A stretch of DNA of 47,198 bases from assembly GCA_024196135.1 (NCBI GenBank), contig JAMQCK010000159.1:1-47198 (forward strand), given 5' to 3'. The position numbers were made by a program, and so were the translations under genes. Positions within the stretch are counted from its first letter, which is position 1; each line of letters begins with the position of its first letter. Shown here one piece after another: positions 1 to 11,400 of the stretch. This stretch comes from Pleurotus ostreatus/Saccharomyces cerevisiae fusant. Taxonomy: Eukaryota; Opisthokonta. A model generated the notes under the pieces. It was not told the origin of the DNA and made no database searches. It saw only the letters and a list, made by a program, of their open reading frames with translations.

Positions 1-33
1 CCCCCCCCCCCCCCCCCAAAAAAAAAAAAAAAA
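1..33. repeat. C17/A16 homopolymer block at the window edge
   Basis: Positions 1-17 are all C and 18-33 are all A, followed directly by ordinary sequence. On the minus strand it lies inside what should be the last visible intron of the DUF6534 gene, which starts at its donor at position 65. It could be a scaffold-end or gap-joining artefact, or a true low-complexity intron. The sequence alone does not decide. Confidence 0.9.
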
Positions 34-65
34 CCACGACTCCGACCAGAAGGAAACCCACTCAC

Positions 66-2225
66 CGGATCCTGCTTGAGATCGCCGAGCTCGTGAACCG
101 TATGCGCGCCCTGCGTCGTGCGTACGGGGCCGTTATTCGTCGTGCCCATGATGTCCCGCGTGCGCGTGAACATGAAGCTCGCGGTCGAGATCCACTTCGC
201 GCGCTCGCTCGCCTCGCGCAGGTGGTCGCGCACGTTGAGCGTGCCGAGGAGGGAGTTGGTGTATACTGGGGAGGGGTTAGATGGTGGATGAAGGGTGGAG
301 GAGGGGGGGGGCGAGAAGAGGAAGTTGGCGAGGGAGGGGTAGGGAAGGAGGACGAGGGTAGAGTGGCTTACCTTTCGTAAGCATGAAATAAAAGGCCATC
401 ATAATCTGCCGCCCGGGGAAGGCGACGGCCATGCTCAGCACCATGATGGCGCAGAACCTGTCAGTCATCGTCAGTCCACCCACTCCTCGCTTTCTCCAAC
501 ACAAAGAGAACTCACGTAGACGCCATGCCTGTCGTGACGGACAAAATCATCTGCGAGGGCGCGTGAGTTCATGTTCTCAGCGTCCTCCACGATCTCCGCG
601 CTCGTCAACGAAGAACAACGATAAACTCACAATGGTCCGAATGATCCTATTCGTCCGCTTGATCGCTGTGCGTGACTGCTTCAGGAGCGCCATCATGCAG
701 AGGGTGATCAGGATGTCGGTGCCTGCGCCGAGGCCGTTCACCAGGACGACGTATTTCTGGGGGGTAAAGTTTAGTCTACATCTTATGGTACTTTGAGGGG
801 GGAGCCCTCTCGATGGCGATCGAAGGAAGGACGGTGATCGGAAGACGGACGAAGAGGGGACGAAGGACCAACGGCAGTTTAAGGACAGAGAATTGACGAA
901 ACTCACCTGAAGCTGGATGGTCAACTCCTCAGCGGAGACGACGGTGACGAAGCTGAGAGTGGGTTAGCATGAAGGAGGAGGATGATGCTGGGAGGCAACT
1001 TACGAGGCAGTAATGTAATCTGGTAGGGTTCGTGGTGAGTTAGACACGGGTCTGACAATTGGTCTGAAGCGACGTACAAATGAGAGAACCTGAGGATCGA
1101 CGTCAGAACATGGTAGTCAATAGAAGTCGATAGCACTCACCAGCTTGCGCAACGGAGCAGGCTTCCTAAAAAACGACGCGTACTCAGTCACGATATGAGA
1201 TAAACTAGGGGAGGCTGCAACTCACGATAAAGCCCGCGAGGATCCAGTTCTTGCCACTTACTACGGGCGGGGGTGAGCTCGATCCAAGACGCGAATAACC
1301 GAAACCAATAACGAGAAAGATCAACATACGTTGCCAGATTCGCCATACGTAGAACCTATGCAGATTTAGCAAATCGATCATTCAGCAGGCGGATTTCAAG
1401 ACGCACCCTTGCACGGTGAAGGTGACGAACAGCTTGAACGGCCGTCAAGTACGAGGTACGCATTGAAGACTTGGTAGGGAACGTACCGTAGGAATGACCA
1501 TGCCGTAGAAGCCCCTGGAGCGGTTGTTAGCATTTGTGCAGGGGACCGAGAGGCGCACACTCACCATGGCAAGTTCGACAAGGCGGTGAGGTTCCCGAAT
1601 TCCGTGACCTGTCGCGCGCAAGTTAAGTCATCTCGCCCCCTCGCGCGGTCTTAGTTTAGTGCTTACGCAGTAGTCGTACACTACGGGAGGTGGGGGGTCA
1701 GTACTCGATGATTTCGGAGGATGGCTGAAGACGTACGCCAGCTCGTGATAGCGATCTGATGGAAACAGTCTAGCAGGACTATGCCCGCTACCTGCAAATG
1801 AGATGAGCATCTCTGGGAAGGCGGGAAGAAGGAGCCCGGCACGCACTATGCTGGACAGTAGCGTGCTATCCTTGTTCTGTCTCGACGTGGATCCGAAGTA
1901 GAAGTAGGTCTGCGAACATGTGACTGGGCGGGGGAATGTGAGGGGGAGGATAGGCTAGTGGCGCGCGCGAGGACGTACTTCCGAACAGTCTATGCGAGGG
2001 GGGCGGTCAGTATGCGAGATTGGGAAGGAGGTCGAGAACGTACGCAGCTGCAATGACCATGCCTGCGCCCGTTGCCATGCCCGATCAGCTCGCGCACTCC
2101 CCGATCACTACGAACGCAACTTGCCTATGAAGGCGGCCCCCAGGCTGCAAGCAAGCATCGCTCGTCAGTGTCTGCAGCGCACGGGGAAGCGGGCGCACGC
2201 ACGTAGAATCAAGACCAGCACCCAT
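66..2225 (-). CDS. DUF6534 domain integral membrane protein, 3' end missing
   Basis: I see a multi-pass membrane protein of the Agaricomycete DUF6534 family, whose function is unknown. The start is the ATG at 2225-2223. About 20 short exons join in phase to give MGAGLDSTLGAAFIG, then LFGITCSQTYFYF, LLDCFHQIAITSW, CVTEFGNLTALSN, GFYGMVIPT, VQGFYVWRIWQLSGKNW, LVNGLGAGTDILITLC, SRTAIKRTNRIIRTI and the C-terminal family signature VYTNSLLGTLNVR near 240, followed by a polar tail ending at HELGDLKQDP. Exons 1-4 are only 23, 20, 19 and 11 nt long, and intron 2 is GC-AG. Visible coding sequence ends at a GT donor (65), so the last exon lies beyond the window. The middle exons between about 920 and 1260 are the least certain. 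The family assignment rests on the NSLLxTLN motif and the hydrophobic segment pattern. Confidence 0.8.
2063..2124 (-). other. Non-canonical GC-AG intron in the DUF6534 gene
   Basis: Reading the minus strand, exon 2 ends ...TTCATAG and the intron opens GCAAGT, the classic strong GC-donor context AG|GCAAGT. It closes at GGGCGCAG before GCATGGTC. Only this choice keeps the hydrophobic run FIGMVIAAALFG in frame. The nearby GT donors (AA|GTTGCG, TC|GTAGTG) give the wrong phase or a stop. Length 62 nt. Confidence 0.7.
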
Positions 2226-3984
2226 GGTTGTCGTCGTCCAGCCCCGCCGGTTCCCTTCGTATGTTCTGAGCGTATATAGGCGACACTGTGCGGCGTAGAC
2301 GGTCGTGGGGGGAGCAGCGGTGTAGGTGGTTGTGCGAAGGAAGGAGACTCGGTTTACATAGAGACGGGAAAGGCATCAAGAGACCCTGGGCGAACATTGC
2401 AGACTTCCAGGATCCAGCCAGTGAGCAAATGGTCTGCATCTGAATTCGGCAGCCGCGCAGCGGCGCTTGACGGCACCGTGCATCTCCCCGGGTCCGGCGA
2501 CTCCGGCGTGCGAGTTCAGAAGTTCCTGGCCTCGCTCCGACTCTCTCAGGACTCTCTTCTGGTGTGCACCCAGCTGAAGAGGATTGGCGAGCACGATCTG
2601 CGTCGAACTCCTCGAACTCCTTCCCGTCTTCAATTTCGCTATTTCTCACTTCATACGCCCTCAGCAGCCTCAATTACCCGTGGCTCTTCCGGTGAGAACG
2701 TCGCGCAACCGCATCATTGCGCCGCAGAGGAACGACGCCCACAAAGGACCTCGAGGTTCGCACTCAATGGCTGCCTGTTTGTTGACGCCGCTTTTGATCA
2801 CACGTGCGGCAAAGCGCGTGCGGCGCCGTCGGCTGTCGGCAAGGAGCCGCCTCGCGTGGCCCCGGCAGTCGCCGGGGTGCCTTGCCCTTGTACTTTTCGA
2901 CTTGGAATCCATTCAGAGCAATGGACAGGCCTCGCCATGCTCGAAGATTGTTCTGCAATTGTTCTGCGAGTTTGGTATGGCAACATGCGACAACGCACCC
3001 CGCTTATCAGCAGCGACCAACTCTTCCGCGCATGGTATCCTGATGCCCTCTGCTTTCTTCGCTAATTGCCAGGGAGTCGTCTGCGCAGGGCGCGCCATCT
3101 CTCACGGGAACGTCCTTTCGAAGCTGCCTCTGATCTTCGTGCTGTCTACGGCGCGCGCACATGAGCCCGGGCCTTCCCACCGGCGTGGGTGCAGTCTGGG
3201 TGCAGTAATCGATCGCCCCCTCGAGGTCGACAATCACGCAGATCATGACACGGATGTTGCGTCTGGTCGCAGAACCTTGGACGATGATAGCCTGGTGAGG
3301 TAGCCTGTCGTCAGTGTCGCGACTATCTATCGACGTCTATTTCAGCGCCCTTGTTATAGGCTGTAGGTCTCGTGCCGCGCGCAGTTGAAACCCCTGCCCA
3401 GCATTCACTGCTGCTGTTATGCTATCAGTGCGCCTGCGTCGGACGTTTTGCCTCTCTCCCGAGCCCTCCTTGTCACCCACAATGCAAGATCGTTCACATT
3501 GACCCTGCCAGAGACGCTGCAAGCTATAAAGCACCCTTGGGAACGCAGCCTACGCCCACCGCACCCTTCCGATATGTGGTGATCCACGCCTTTGATAATG
3601 CCGGATAATGAGCCTTCTGGCCTGAACAATCATCCGAGTAGTGCGAACGAGGCCCCAGTTGACAGCTGCGAGGCGCCTGTGAGGTGTGCGCGAGACTGCC
3701 ATCAGGCGCTGGGGGACGTGCGTCTTTACATACCTGACACGCCTCCCCGATGCTTTGACACACCCCCAAGCTACTTATTGGGCCTGGCGATCACCCTGTT
3801 CCGCTCGTTCTCTCTTTCTCCGCCGCCCATTTTGCGCTCCGCCAACTCCTTGCCCCGCTGAATCTCTGTCCCCGCGTTCGCATTCTATCCGCGTCCACAC
3901 ACACACATCTCCGTGCACACATCACACTCCCATACACCGCCAAGTCTACATCCACACTCACAACCACCCACACCTACACCCACC
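2226..3984. other. 1.76 kb spacer between divergent genes
   Basis: This spacer lies between the start codons of the DUF6534 gene (-) and the short-chain dehydrogenase (+), so it should hold both promoters. Two overlapping plus-strand reading frames of 222 and 239 codons (2397-3065 and 2584-3303) are open, but I recognise no domain and their composition looks like GC-rich non-coding sequence. The last 90 bases before the dehydrogenase ATG (about 3895-3984) form a CA/CT-rich leader of CACA and CCAC runs, typical of fungal 5' untranslated regions. No RNA gene was seen. Confidence 0.5.
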
Positions 3985-5768
3985 ATGTCATTCAGCGTCG
4001 CCGATCGAGTGATCCTCGTTACAGGTGTGCTCTTTTTCCCGTCGATCCCCCGCAATGCTAACCTTCGCAGGCGGAGGTACGGGCATCGGCGCCTGGGCCA
4101 CGGAGGCCTTCGTCAAGGGTGGTGCAAAAGGTGGGTGCGCGCTCCCGGTCTCCGTTTGTGACCATGGGATGGGATGTTGCTATGGATAGGGTCCTCTGAT
4201 GAGCATGGTCGCGGTCCTCGGATGAGCGTGGTCGTATCCTCTGATGAGCATGGTCGTGGCCCTTGGGCGAGCATGGTCTTCCTGTCGCGCACGGCCCTCT
4301 GCCCGGCCCCATGCTCTCACGACTGCACGGTCCTAGGCCTCTGATGAGAACGCCCATGCTAACGCAACCTATTTGTAGTGTACATCACTGGCCGGCGGGA
4401 GGCGAAGCTCAAGGAAGTGGTCGAGAAGATGGATAGGATAGCGCAGGGGAAGACGATTCCGTAAGTGATTGTTTTTGGCGGGGCTTCTGTGCAGGCTTTC
4501 TTGCGGCGGTTCTGTGCTAGACTTTCTCGCGGCGGTTCTGTGGTTGTATTCCATGGGGCTTCGGTGATTCAACCATTGTCTTCGTCGGCGCTTCCGTGCT
4601 TGCTTTTCTCGCGGGGCTTCTGCGACCGTGTTCGCGGGGGCCTTCTGCGATTGCTTTCCTTGCTGTGCTTCTGCGTCCGCTCTCATTGCGGCGCTTCTCT
4701 GTCCGCCCTCCCCGCGGCCTCGCATGCTGATCGGCGCTTCGCAGGTTCCCGTGCGATCTTGGGAAGGAGTCCGAGATCGACAAACTTGTGGACTTCATCA
4801 AGTCCAAGGAAGAACGTCTAGATGTTCTCGTGAACAACGTACGTGCTGTGCTGCCTCCGATGTATTGTACACTGTGCTAACCGTCGTCCTCTGCCCCTCC
4901 CCTTTCCCCTCCCACCCTTCCCTCTCCACACAGGCCGGCCCCTTCTACGTGGACACCGTCGACGATGAGCACGACCCGACGAAGGGCATGGACCAAAAGT
5001 GCCCGTTCCCGCTCGCGCTCTCGCCCGCGGAGGCGTGGAAGGAGCAGTTCGCGGTCACGACCTGGGCGCCGTACACGCTCACGCTCAAGCTGATCCCCCT
5101 CCTCGCCGCGGCGGCGAAGCTCGGCGAGGGGCGCGGGTCGGTGATCCAGATCTCGAGCATTGCGGCGAAGTTCTGGAACCCGTACTGGAGCATTCCTGGT
5201 GCGTCTTTCTAGCCTCTTCGCTGCGAGCCTTTCCCACTAGTATCGGCTCCACACTCACATCATCGGGTACACACTCACACCCGCACGCAGCCTACCAGGC
5301 CTCGAAGGCGGGCCAGGAGCACACGAGCAACATCCTCGCCGCTAAGCTGTACACATTTGGCATCCGCGTGAACACCGTCTCGCCCGGGTCCTACGACACG
5401 TACGTGTGCAGCGTTCACGATAAGATGGACATGAGGGCATGAGGTCTAACGGTGCCTGCAGCGACGCCAACCCCTCCTTCCACGAGGCCGCGATGTCGCA
5501 CCCCTCGAATAACGAGCGCATCCCGCTCGGCCGATCGGGTGGCGCTGACGACATCGTTGGTGAGATTGTTCCTTGGGTTGTCTGACGCAAGCTGGAAGAC
5601 TGATGTATTGTGCGTTGTGCAGGCCCTATCCTCTTCTTCGCTAGCGCGGCATCGAAGTATATTACGGGGCAGCGCCTTGATGTGGATGGTGGCGTTATGC
5701 TGGTGGCGAACGGCACGAACAAGATTGCGCCGTACGCGTCGAAGATGGAGAGCACGTTGAAGCCGTAG
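3985..5768 (+). CDS. Short-chain dehydrogenase/reductase (SDR), about 297 aa
   Basis: A classical NAD(P)-dependent oxidoreductase with a Rossmann fold. Eight exons join in frame: 3985-4024, 4071-4130, 4379-4460, 4745-4838, 4934-5198, 5291-5399, 5462-5559 and 5623-5768. The first splice completes the cofactor motif TGGGTGIG (residues 13-20). Further on come VYITGRR, the NNAG motif at the exon 4/5 junction, the catalytic serine in IQISSIAA, the catalytic Tyr and Lys in AYQASKAG, and the PG motif in RVNTVSPG. It ends with TGQRLDVDGGV and a short tail. It resembles the RhlG/3-oxoacyl-reductase-like fungal SDRs, but the substrate cannot be read from sequence. Introns 2 and 3 are unusually long (248 and 284 nt) and carry minisatellites. 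It is tail-to-tail with the aldo-keto reductase. Confidence 0.93.
4191..4275 (+). repeat. About 23-bp minisatellite inside SDR intron 2
   Basis: Nearly four imperfect copies of a unit like GTCCTCTGATGAGCATGGTC sit in the 248-nt intron 4131-4378. A degenerate echo (CCTCTGATGAGAACG) lies close to the acceptor near 4336-4352. Other introns in the window are mostly 45-65 nt, so the repeat accounts for the extra length. Confidence 0.8.
4465..4735 (+). repeat. About 25-30-bp degenerate tandem repeat filling SDR intron 3
   Basis: The 284-nt intron 4461-4744 is almost entirely made of about nine diverged copies built on a core like GCGGGGCTTCTGTG, each followed by a T/C-rich stretch with TTTCTCGC. 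The unit differs from the repeat in the preceding intron, so two separate minisatellites arose within one gene. Confidence 0.7.
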
Positions 5769-6142
5769 ATTGACTGGGTAGACTCAACGACATGCACAAA
5801 ATACGATACATACACGAATGCTCTAACTGTCGGAATCTGTAATCTCTTTCTTGTATACATTTCATTCTCAGTGCGTTCTATGAGGGTTTAGTGGGACGTG
5901 CACTAGCCCAGGCTGGGTTTACGCGGCCTGAGGCTTGGGCTGACTTGCGCCACGCGAGTCATGCCCATGGATGCAGCGGTTTCTGTGTTACACGAGCAGA
6001 ATCTCTGCAGTCGCACTACCTCTTTTTTCCCTCATTTTCTCGGCGAATTTGGGAGTCAATCTACGTGGTTCCAACTCTTTCATACAGTGTATTGCTTCCT
6101 ATCTTTCCGTAACCAATACCTACCCTTAACTCAGCCCTCGCT
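5769..6142. other. Convergent 3' region between SDR and aldo-keto reductase
   Basis: This 374-bp spacer separates two stop codons facing each other. It must hold both polyadenylation regions; an AT-richer stretch runs from about 5795 to 5870. Nothing else was recognised. Confidence 0.5.
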
Positions 6143-7229
6143 TTAGGCCCAGTTCAGCTGGGCCATATACTCCGGAACGCGATCCCCCTTCGGCTCGAAC
6201 TTGCGCAAGAACGCGTCAATCTCCTCCATCTCCTCGTCCGTTAGCTTCACCAGCGTCGAGTTCTCCTTCACGCGCTGCACGTTCGTCGACCCCGGGATGG
6301 GGATGGTCGTCGGCAGGCCGTTCTTGCCGCTCTGCGCGACGATCCACGCGAGGGCGATCTGCGCGGGCGTGGCGCCCTTGCGCTTGGCGAAAGCCTCGAC
6401 AGTGTGCACGAGCTGGAGGTTGAGGTCGAAGACGTCGGGTTGGAAGCGCGGGCAGAGGTGCCGGAAGTCGTCCTTCGGGAGGTCAGCGTAGGACTTGAAT
6501 TGACCGGTCTGATATAACGTGTCAGAATTCAGGTTCGGGGCGCAAAGGTTAGCGGTGCTTACCAAAAATCCAGAGCCCAGCGGCGAGTACGCGATGATGG
6601 GGATATCGAGCTCCGCGCACGCCTTCGCGACGCCGTTGTCGAGGATGTCGGTGAACCACATTGAGTACTCGACCTCGACGCCGCCGTCGATGCGCGCGTA
6701 CTGCGCAGCCTCGCGGATAGTGGTCGCGCTGACCTCCGACAGCCCAATCGCGCCGATCTTGCCCTCGTCGACGAGCGCCTTCAACGTCTTCATTGACACC
6801 TCGAGCGGCACGCTCTTGTCCCGGCGTCCAGGCTGGAAGACATCGATCGTCTTCGTGCCCTGCAGGACGTCCAAGCACCAGTCGACGGTGCGACGAACAT
6901 TCTCGGGAGAGCTGGCCTGCGTCCTTGATGCAGCCCTTGATGGAGAGGACGACGCGAGAGGCGTCCTCGGGATACTTGGTGAAGTACGCCTTGACGATGT
7001 GGAGGGAGTTGCGCTCGGGGGAACCGTAGCCTTCGCCGCCGTTCCAAACGTTTGCGCCTGCCTCGAGAGCGGCCTTCATGCATTCAATGGCATGCTCGGT
7101 CGTGTGGTTGCTGAACCAGGTCAGGGCTGCAGAATTCTTCGTCAGATGCGTGGCAGACAGCGACCAGAATGTCGTACACATTAGACCGTACCCAATAGGG
7201 CCAACCTCTTTGCCTAGGTACGTGACCAT
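6143..7229 (-). CDS. Aldo-keto reductase (pyridoxal reductase-like), with apparent frameshift
   Basis: The product is an NADPH-dependent (beta/alpha)8-barrel aldo-keto reductase close to the yeast/fission-yeast pyridoxal reductase group. Exons are 7229-7178, 7126-6563 and 6508-6143, starting MVTYLGKEVGPIGYGLM. Visible motifs are WNGGEGYGSPE (the active-site tyrosine region), VVLSIKG (catalytic lysine), SSPENVRRTVDWCL, GKIGAIGLSEVS, IPIIAYSPLGSGFLTG spanning the last intron, and PIPGSTNVQRVKEN. Between IKDAGQ and SSPENV, near 6908-6918, the frame changes: the three exons sum to one base more than a multiple of three (982 nt). No splice site explains it, so this is either a real inactivating indel or a base-calling error. 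Repaired length would be about 326 aa, normal for the family. The histidine of the classical tetrad is absent, as is usual in this subgroup. Confidence 0.85.
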
Positions 7230-8429
7230 TGTTATTTGGGATGTTATGAGGAGAGGAAGAGAGAGTTGAGGACTGACCAGCGTTGAGTTCGAGTACGTCT
7301 CTTATATGCCCCTGAATCTGCACACCCACGGTTATGACATGTACACGAGAATGTCAGCGCACGGCAGCGAGGACTCGATACGGGCTTGCTGAGCAAGAAA
7401 ATAGAGGAAGAGGATCCCCAGCCTCACGGATCCGAGCCGTCGAGGTCACAATAGGTCGAAAGGAGAGCAGCTACTTGTGATAGCGTCGGATTGGCGTCCT
7501 CAATGTTAATGATTATGTTGTCTTTCCAAGCGCCGTGGTGGGCTCGACCGGTGAGAGGGTCAGTGGGACACCAAGGTCGCAGGTCCTGAATCGAGGCATG
7601 AGCAGTCACACGTATAAGCAGTCGAAGAGCCACTAGAAGTAGTAAGTAGCCAAGTTCACAACGGTCGACAAGCCTCAGCATTCCGTGGGCACAGACAGTG
7701 AATGCGTCTGAGTCAAGGAGCTCCGGCAAATGCCGATGCGAACGCGTCGGGTCCGTCTCCGATTCGGACTATCGTTTTCAGCCAATGGGATTGCACTGTG
7801 ACTGTACTGAAGATGAAGAATGTGAGCATTCAGATTTTCGTGGTATTCAGCTTCTCGGGTTCGTCAATAAAAGGGAATGACAGGAAGCTGTGTACGATCC
7901 GCGCACCCGCGACGTCGCTATCAGCGAAAATGAACAGAACAACACCCAGTAGGCAAATAGAGAGCTGGCAAACGCATAGGAGCCCGCGTGATATTGATGT
8001 ATGCTACGGTACTTTTTTGTGCGCCCCAGGCTTCCCTGATTCTTCGCAATTCCTGTAAGGCTTTGAAAGGAGCAGCACAAGGGTGATGTTTTATTCCAGT
8101 GACGGTCTTGCAGCCGCTTCTAAAGCCTCTTCTCAGCTTACCTGAGGTACCGAGAGGCCCATATGAGGGGTATGAGAGAGCCACGCTACAGCTCTGGGGA
8201 CACCCAAGTGAGCAAGTTCGACTTCGAACCCGGTCGCAGAATGTCATGTGACCGTGTAACAATACTCGGCATCTTCCGCCAGTCGCCACACATTACCGCA
8301 AACGCGAACGCGTTGCCTTGAAGCTTGCTCTCGACGGCCACCACTCAATCGACCTGCTGCAGAGTTCCCTCTGAGTGGAGAGACAACAGACTGGGACAAT
8401 ATCCGGAGCCCGAGGAACCAATAACGACC
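7230..8429. other. 1.2 kb divergent spacer upstream of aldo-keto reductase and VPS34
   Basis: This is the 5' region shared by the aldo-keto reductase (-) and VPS34 (+). Open frames of about 100-120 codons on both strands (for example 7424-7729 minus and 7921-8289 minus) match no family I know and lack a convincing start context. I see no RNA gene or mobile element. Confidence 0.45.
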
Positions 8430-11400
8430 ATGGACAAGGAGGGCAAGGACGACTTCACCTTCGCCAAATTATCCGACTTGAACCTGCATGTAACCTTCCG
8501 CATGTCAGGAATGATACTGCTTCAGTAGACCCCCTGCTGATCAACTGCACAGTTCTAACTTGGAGGGAATACGAAAGCCTCACAGCCTAACCGAGATCCT
8601 CGAGAACCCAGACCTCAGGTTTCATGGCGTCCAATCCCAGTGCGCTCCTTGCTTGTACGCGCAGCCCGACCCAACATAACTCCCCTCAAGGACACTGTCA
8701 GATCTCTACGTGACATGCCAGCTTGTCGCCAACAACAAGCCGCTGACGATACCGTTCCGCACGTCCTTCAAGGCGTTCAAGAACAGCTATACGTACGTAT
8801 ACGTATGACTATTCGTGGCGCCATCGGGGCAGCTCACTAGACACCCCTGCAGATGGAATGAGTGGATAACGCTTCCTATTCGCTACTGCGACCTGCCGCT
8901 CAATGCGCAGATTACCTTCACCGTCTGGGACATCGCGGGTCTGAGGGCCGCGATGCCTGTAGGAGGGACGACGTTCCGCCTCTTCGGCAAGAAGTGCACG
9001 CTACGACGCGGGAAGCATCGATTGCTGCTCTGGCCCAATATCGAGGCTGATGGTTCGGTTGAGTCGACGACGCCCAGCAAGTTGCCCGTGCGCGATGAGA
9101 TGGGGCGCTTGGAGAAGCTCGTGAAGAAGTATGAACGGGGCGACCTGCCAAAGTCGGACTGGCTAGACAAGCTCGCGTTCAGGAAAATGGCGGAAGTGCA
9201 TGCGGTACTGCTTGAGACTTGACTCGTAGAGGGGAGCTAACGCCTCCTTAGGAAGAGACAAAGAAGTCCGAGAACCTGTTTCTGTATATCGACCTACCAC
9301 GATTCGACTTCCCGGTGATCTATAGCGAGAAGGTAGTATATCCGCCATTTTGCTTGATTTCACTTCTAATATGGCGTCCAGGAAGCACCAAAATTCACCC
9401 CGAATGCAGCCAATCTCGTTCCGCACACTCCCCTCGCCAGCAGCTCACTCGCCGCCGACGCACACCTATGGAGCATCGTCGACCCCGACATGGTCCGTGA
9501 GAACCCCATCGAGGACAAGCACCACCGTCTCGTGCGAAGCCACCGCAGCGGCCCGTACGATCGCGAGCTCAAACCGAACGCAAAGCTCCGTGATGAACTC
9601 GGCGTGCGTCTTATCCCTCTTGTCGTAATCCTATGTTTCGTCGACTAACTCCATAGCACGCAGATCATCCTCAATTACCCGCCTAGCCGACCCCTGAACT
9701 CGGAGGAGAAGGACCTCGTATGGAAGTTCCGGTTCTACCTGTCGCGCGACAAGCGCGGCTTGACCAAGTTCTTGAAATCAGTGCGGTGGAGGGATAGCTC
9801 GGAGGTCAAGCAGGCGGTCGAGGAGCTGTTGCCGCAATGGACGGAGATCGACATCGACGATGCACTGGAGCTGCTCGGTCCATCGACGGTAGACTCGCGC
9901 GTACGTGCATTTGCTGTCAAGCAGCTCATGCGAGCGGACGACGATGTGAGTGCACTTCAGTTGCTACAAGCTTCATGAAGCTAATCTGAGGAAACAGGAA
10001 CTACTTCTCTACCTTTTGCAACTCGTCCAGGCGTTGAAGTTTGAAAGCGCGGCGAGCGATTCCCGGTCAACACGTTCGACAACGACCGCCATCTCGTACG
10101 ATGATAGTGGGCTGTCCGACTTCCTCATCGGGCGCGGCGTGCAGAACCTCATCCTCGGCAACCGGCTGTACTGGTATCTCATGGTCGAGGTCGCGTTGGA
10201 GGACCGCGTGATGGCGAAGATGTACGGGCGGGTGGTGTATAAGTTCATGAAGAAGGTTACAGAGGTCAGTACTGATTCATCAAGTCTTAAATACCTCAGG
10301 TACGTGCTTCACATGCTCACTGACCCACAGTCCCCTGATGGGTCCGAGCGGCGCGAGCTCATCAGGAGGCAAGGGCTGCTTGTGGAGACCCTCGCGAAGC
10401 GCGCAAAGGAGCTCCGAATGTCGAAGGATCCGCGACCGAAGAAGATCGAGAAGCTGCGCGCGATACTCACCGACTCGAAGGGCGGGCTCGGGACCATGGC
10501 CCCCTTGCCCCTCCCCCTCGACGCCCGGATCGAGGTCACGGGCATCGCCGCGGAGAAGTCCTCCGTCTTCAAGTCGAACCTCTATCCGTTGCTCTTGTAC
10601 TTCCAGTGCACCGACGGCTCCGAGTACCCGGTCATCTTCAAGGACGGGGACGACATGCGGCAGGACCAGCTGGTGATCCAGCTTTTCACGCTCATGGATC
10701 GCTTATTGCGGCAGGAGAACCTGGACCTGAAGCTGACGCCGTATGATGTGCTAGCGACGGGCCCACTGCAGGGCATGGCGCGCTTTATCCCGAGCAAGAC
10801 GATTGCGGCGATCATGAGCGAGCATGGGAGTCTGCTGAACTACTTGCGCGCGAATAACCCTGATGATGGGAGTGTGGGCACTTCGGGCGTGGAACCCAGT
10901 GTCATTGATACGTTCGTGCGCAGTTGTGGTACGTGGGACGCTGCCAGCGAGATGCGCACGGTGCTCATGACTGACCAGCTGGCTATTGCGTCGTGACCTA
11001 TCTACTTGGTGTTGGTGACCGCCATCTGGACAATCTCCTCGTCGCTCCCGACGGTCATTTCTTCCATGGTGAGTACTTCCTGCTGTCGCCAAAGACGGTC
11101 TCAGCTCATTTACGCTACAGTCGACTTCGGCTACATCCTTGGACGCGACCCCAAACCCTTCCCGCCCCCCGTCAAAGTGTGCAAGGAGATGGTCGACGGC
11201 ATGGGCGGCGCGCAGTCCCCGCACTATGCGCGCTTCAAGAACTTCTGCTTCACCGCCTTCACCATCCTTCGCAAGAGTGCCAACCTCATACTGAACCTCG
11301 TCGCCCTGATGGTGGACGCGAACATTCCTGATATCAAGCATCGTGATGTACACGAGCAGATACAGGATAAGTTCCGGCTCGACTTGACGGAGGAGGAGGC

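Noticed and set aside
2913..3246. Possible second membrane-protein gene (DUF6533-like) on the minus strand
   Set aside because: A hydrophobic stretch (MICVIVDLEGAIDYC) is present, but no spliced chain of helices or family motif could be built around it.
4191..4275. CRISPR-like array (repeated 23-bp units)
   Set aside because: The units are contiguous and degenerate with no unique spacers, and lie inside a eukaryotic intron, so this is a minisatellite.
6519..7184. 221-codon plus-strand frame opposite the aldo-keto reductase
   Set aside because: Antisense of clear family coding sequence; open only because of codon bias.
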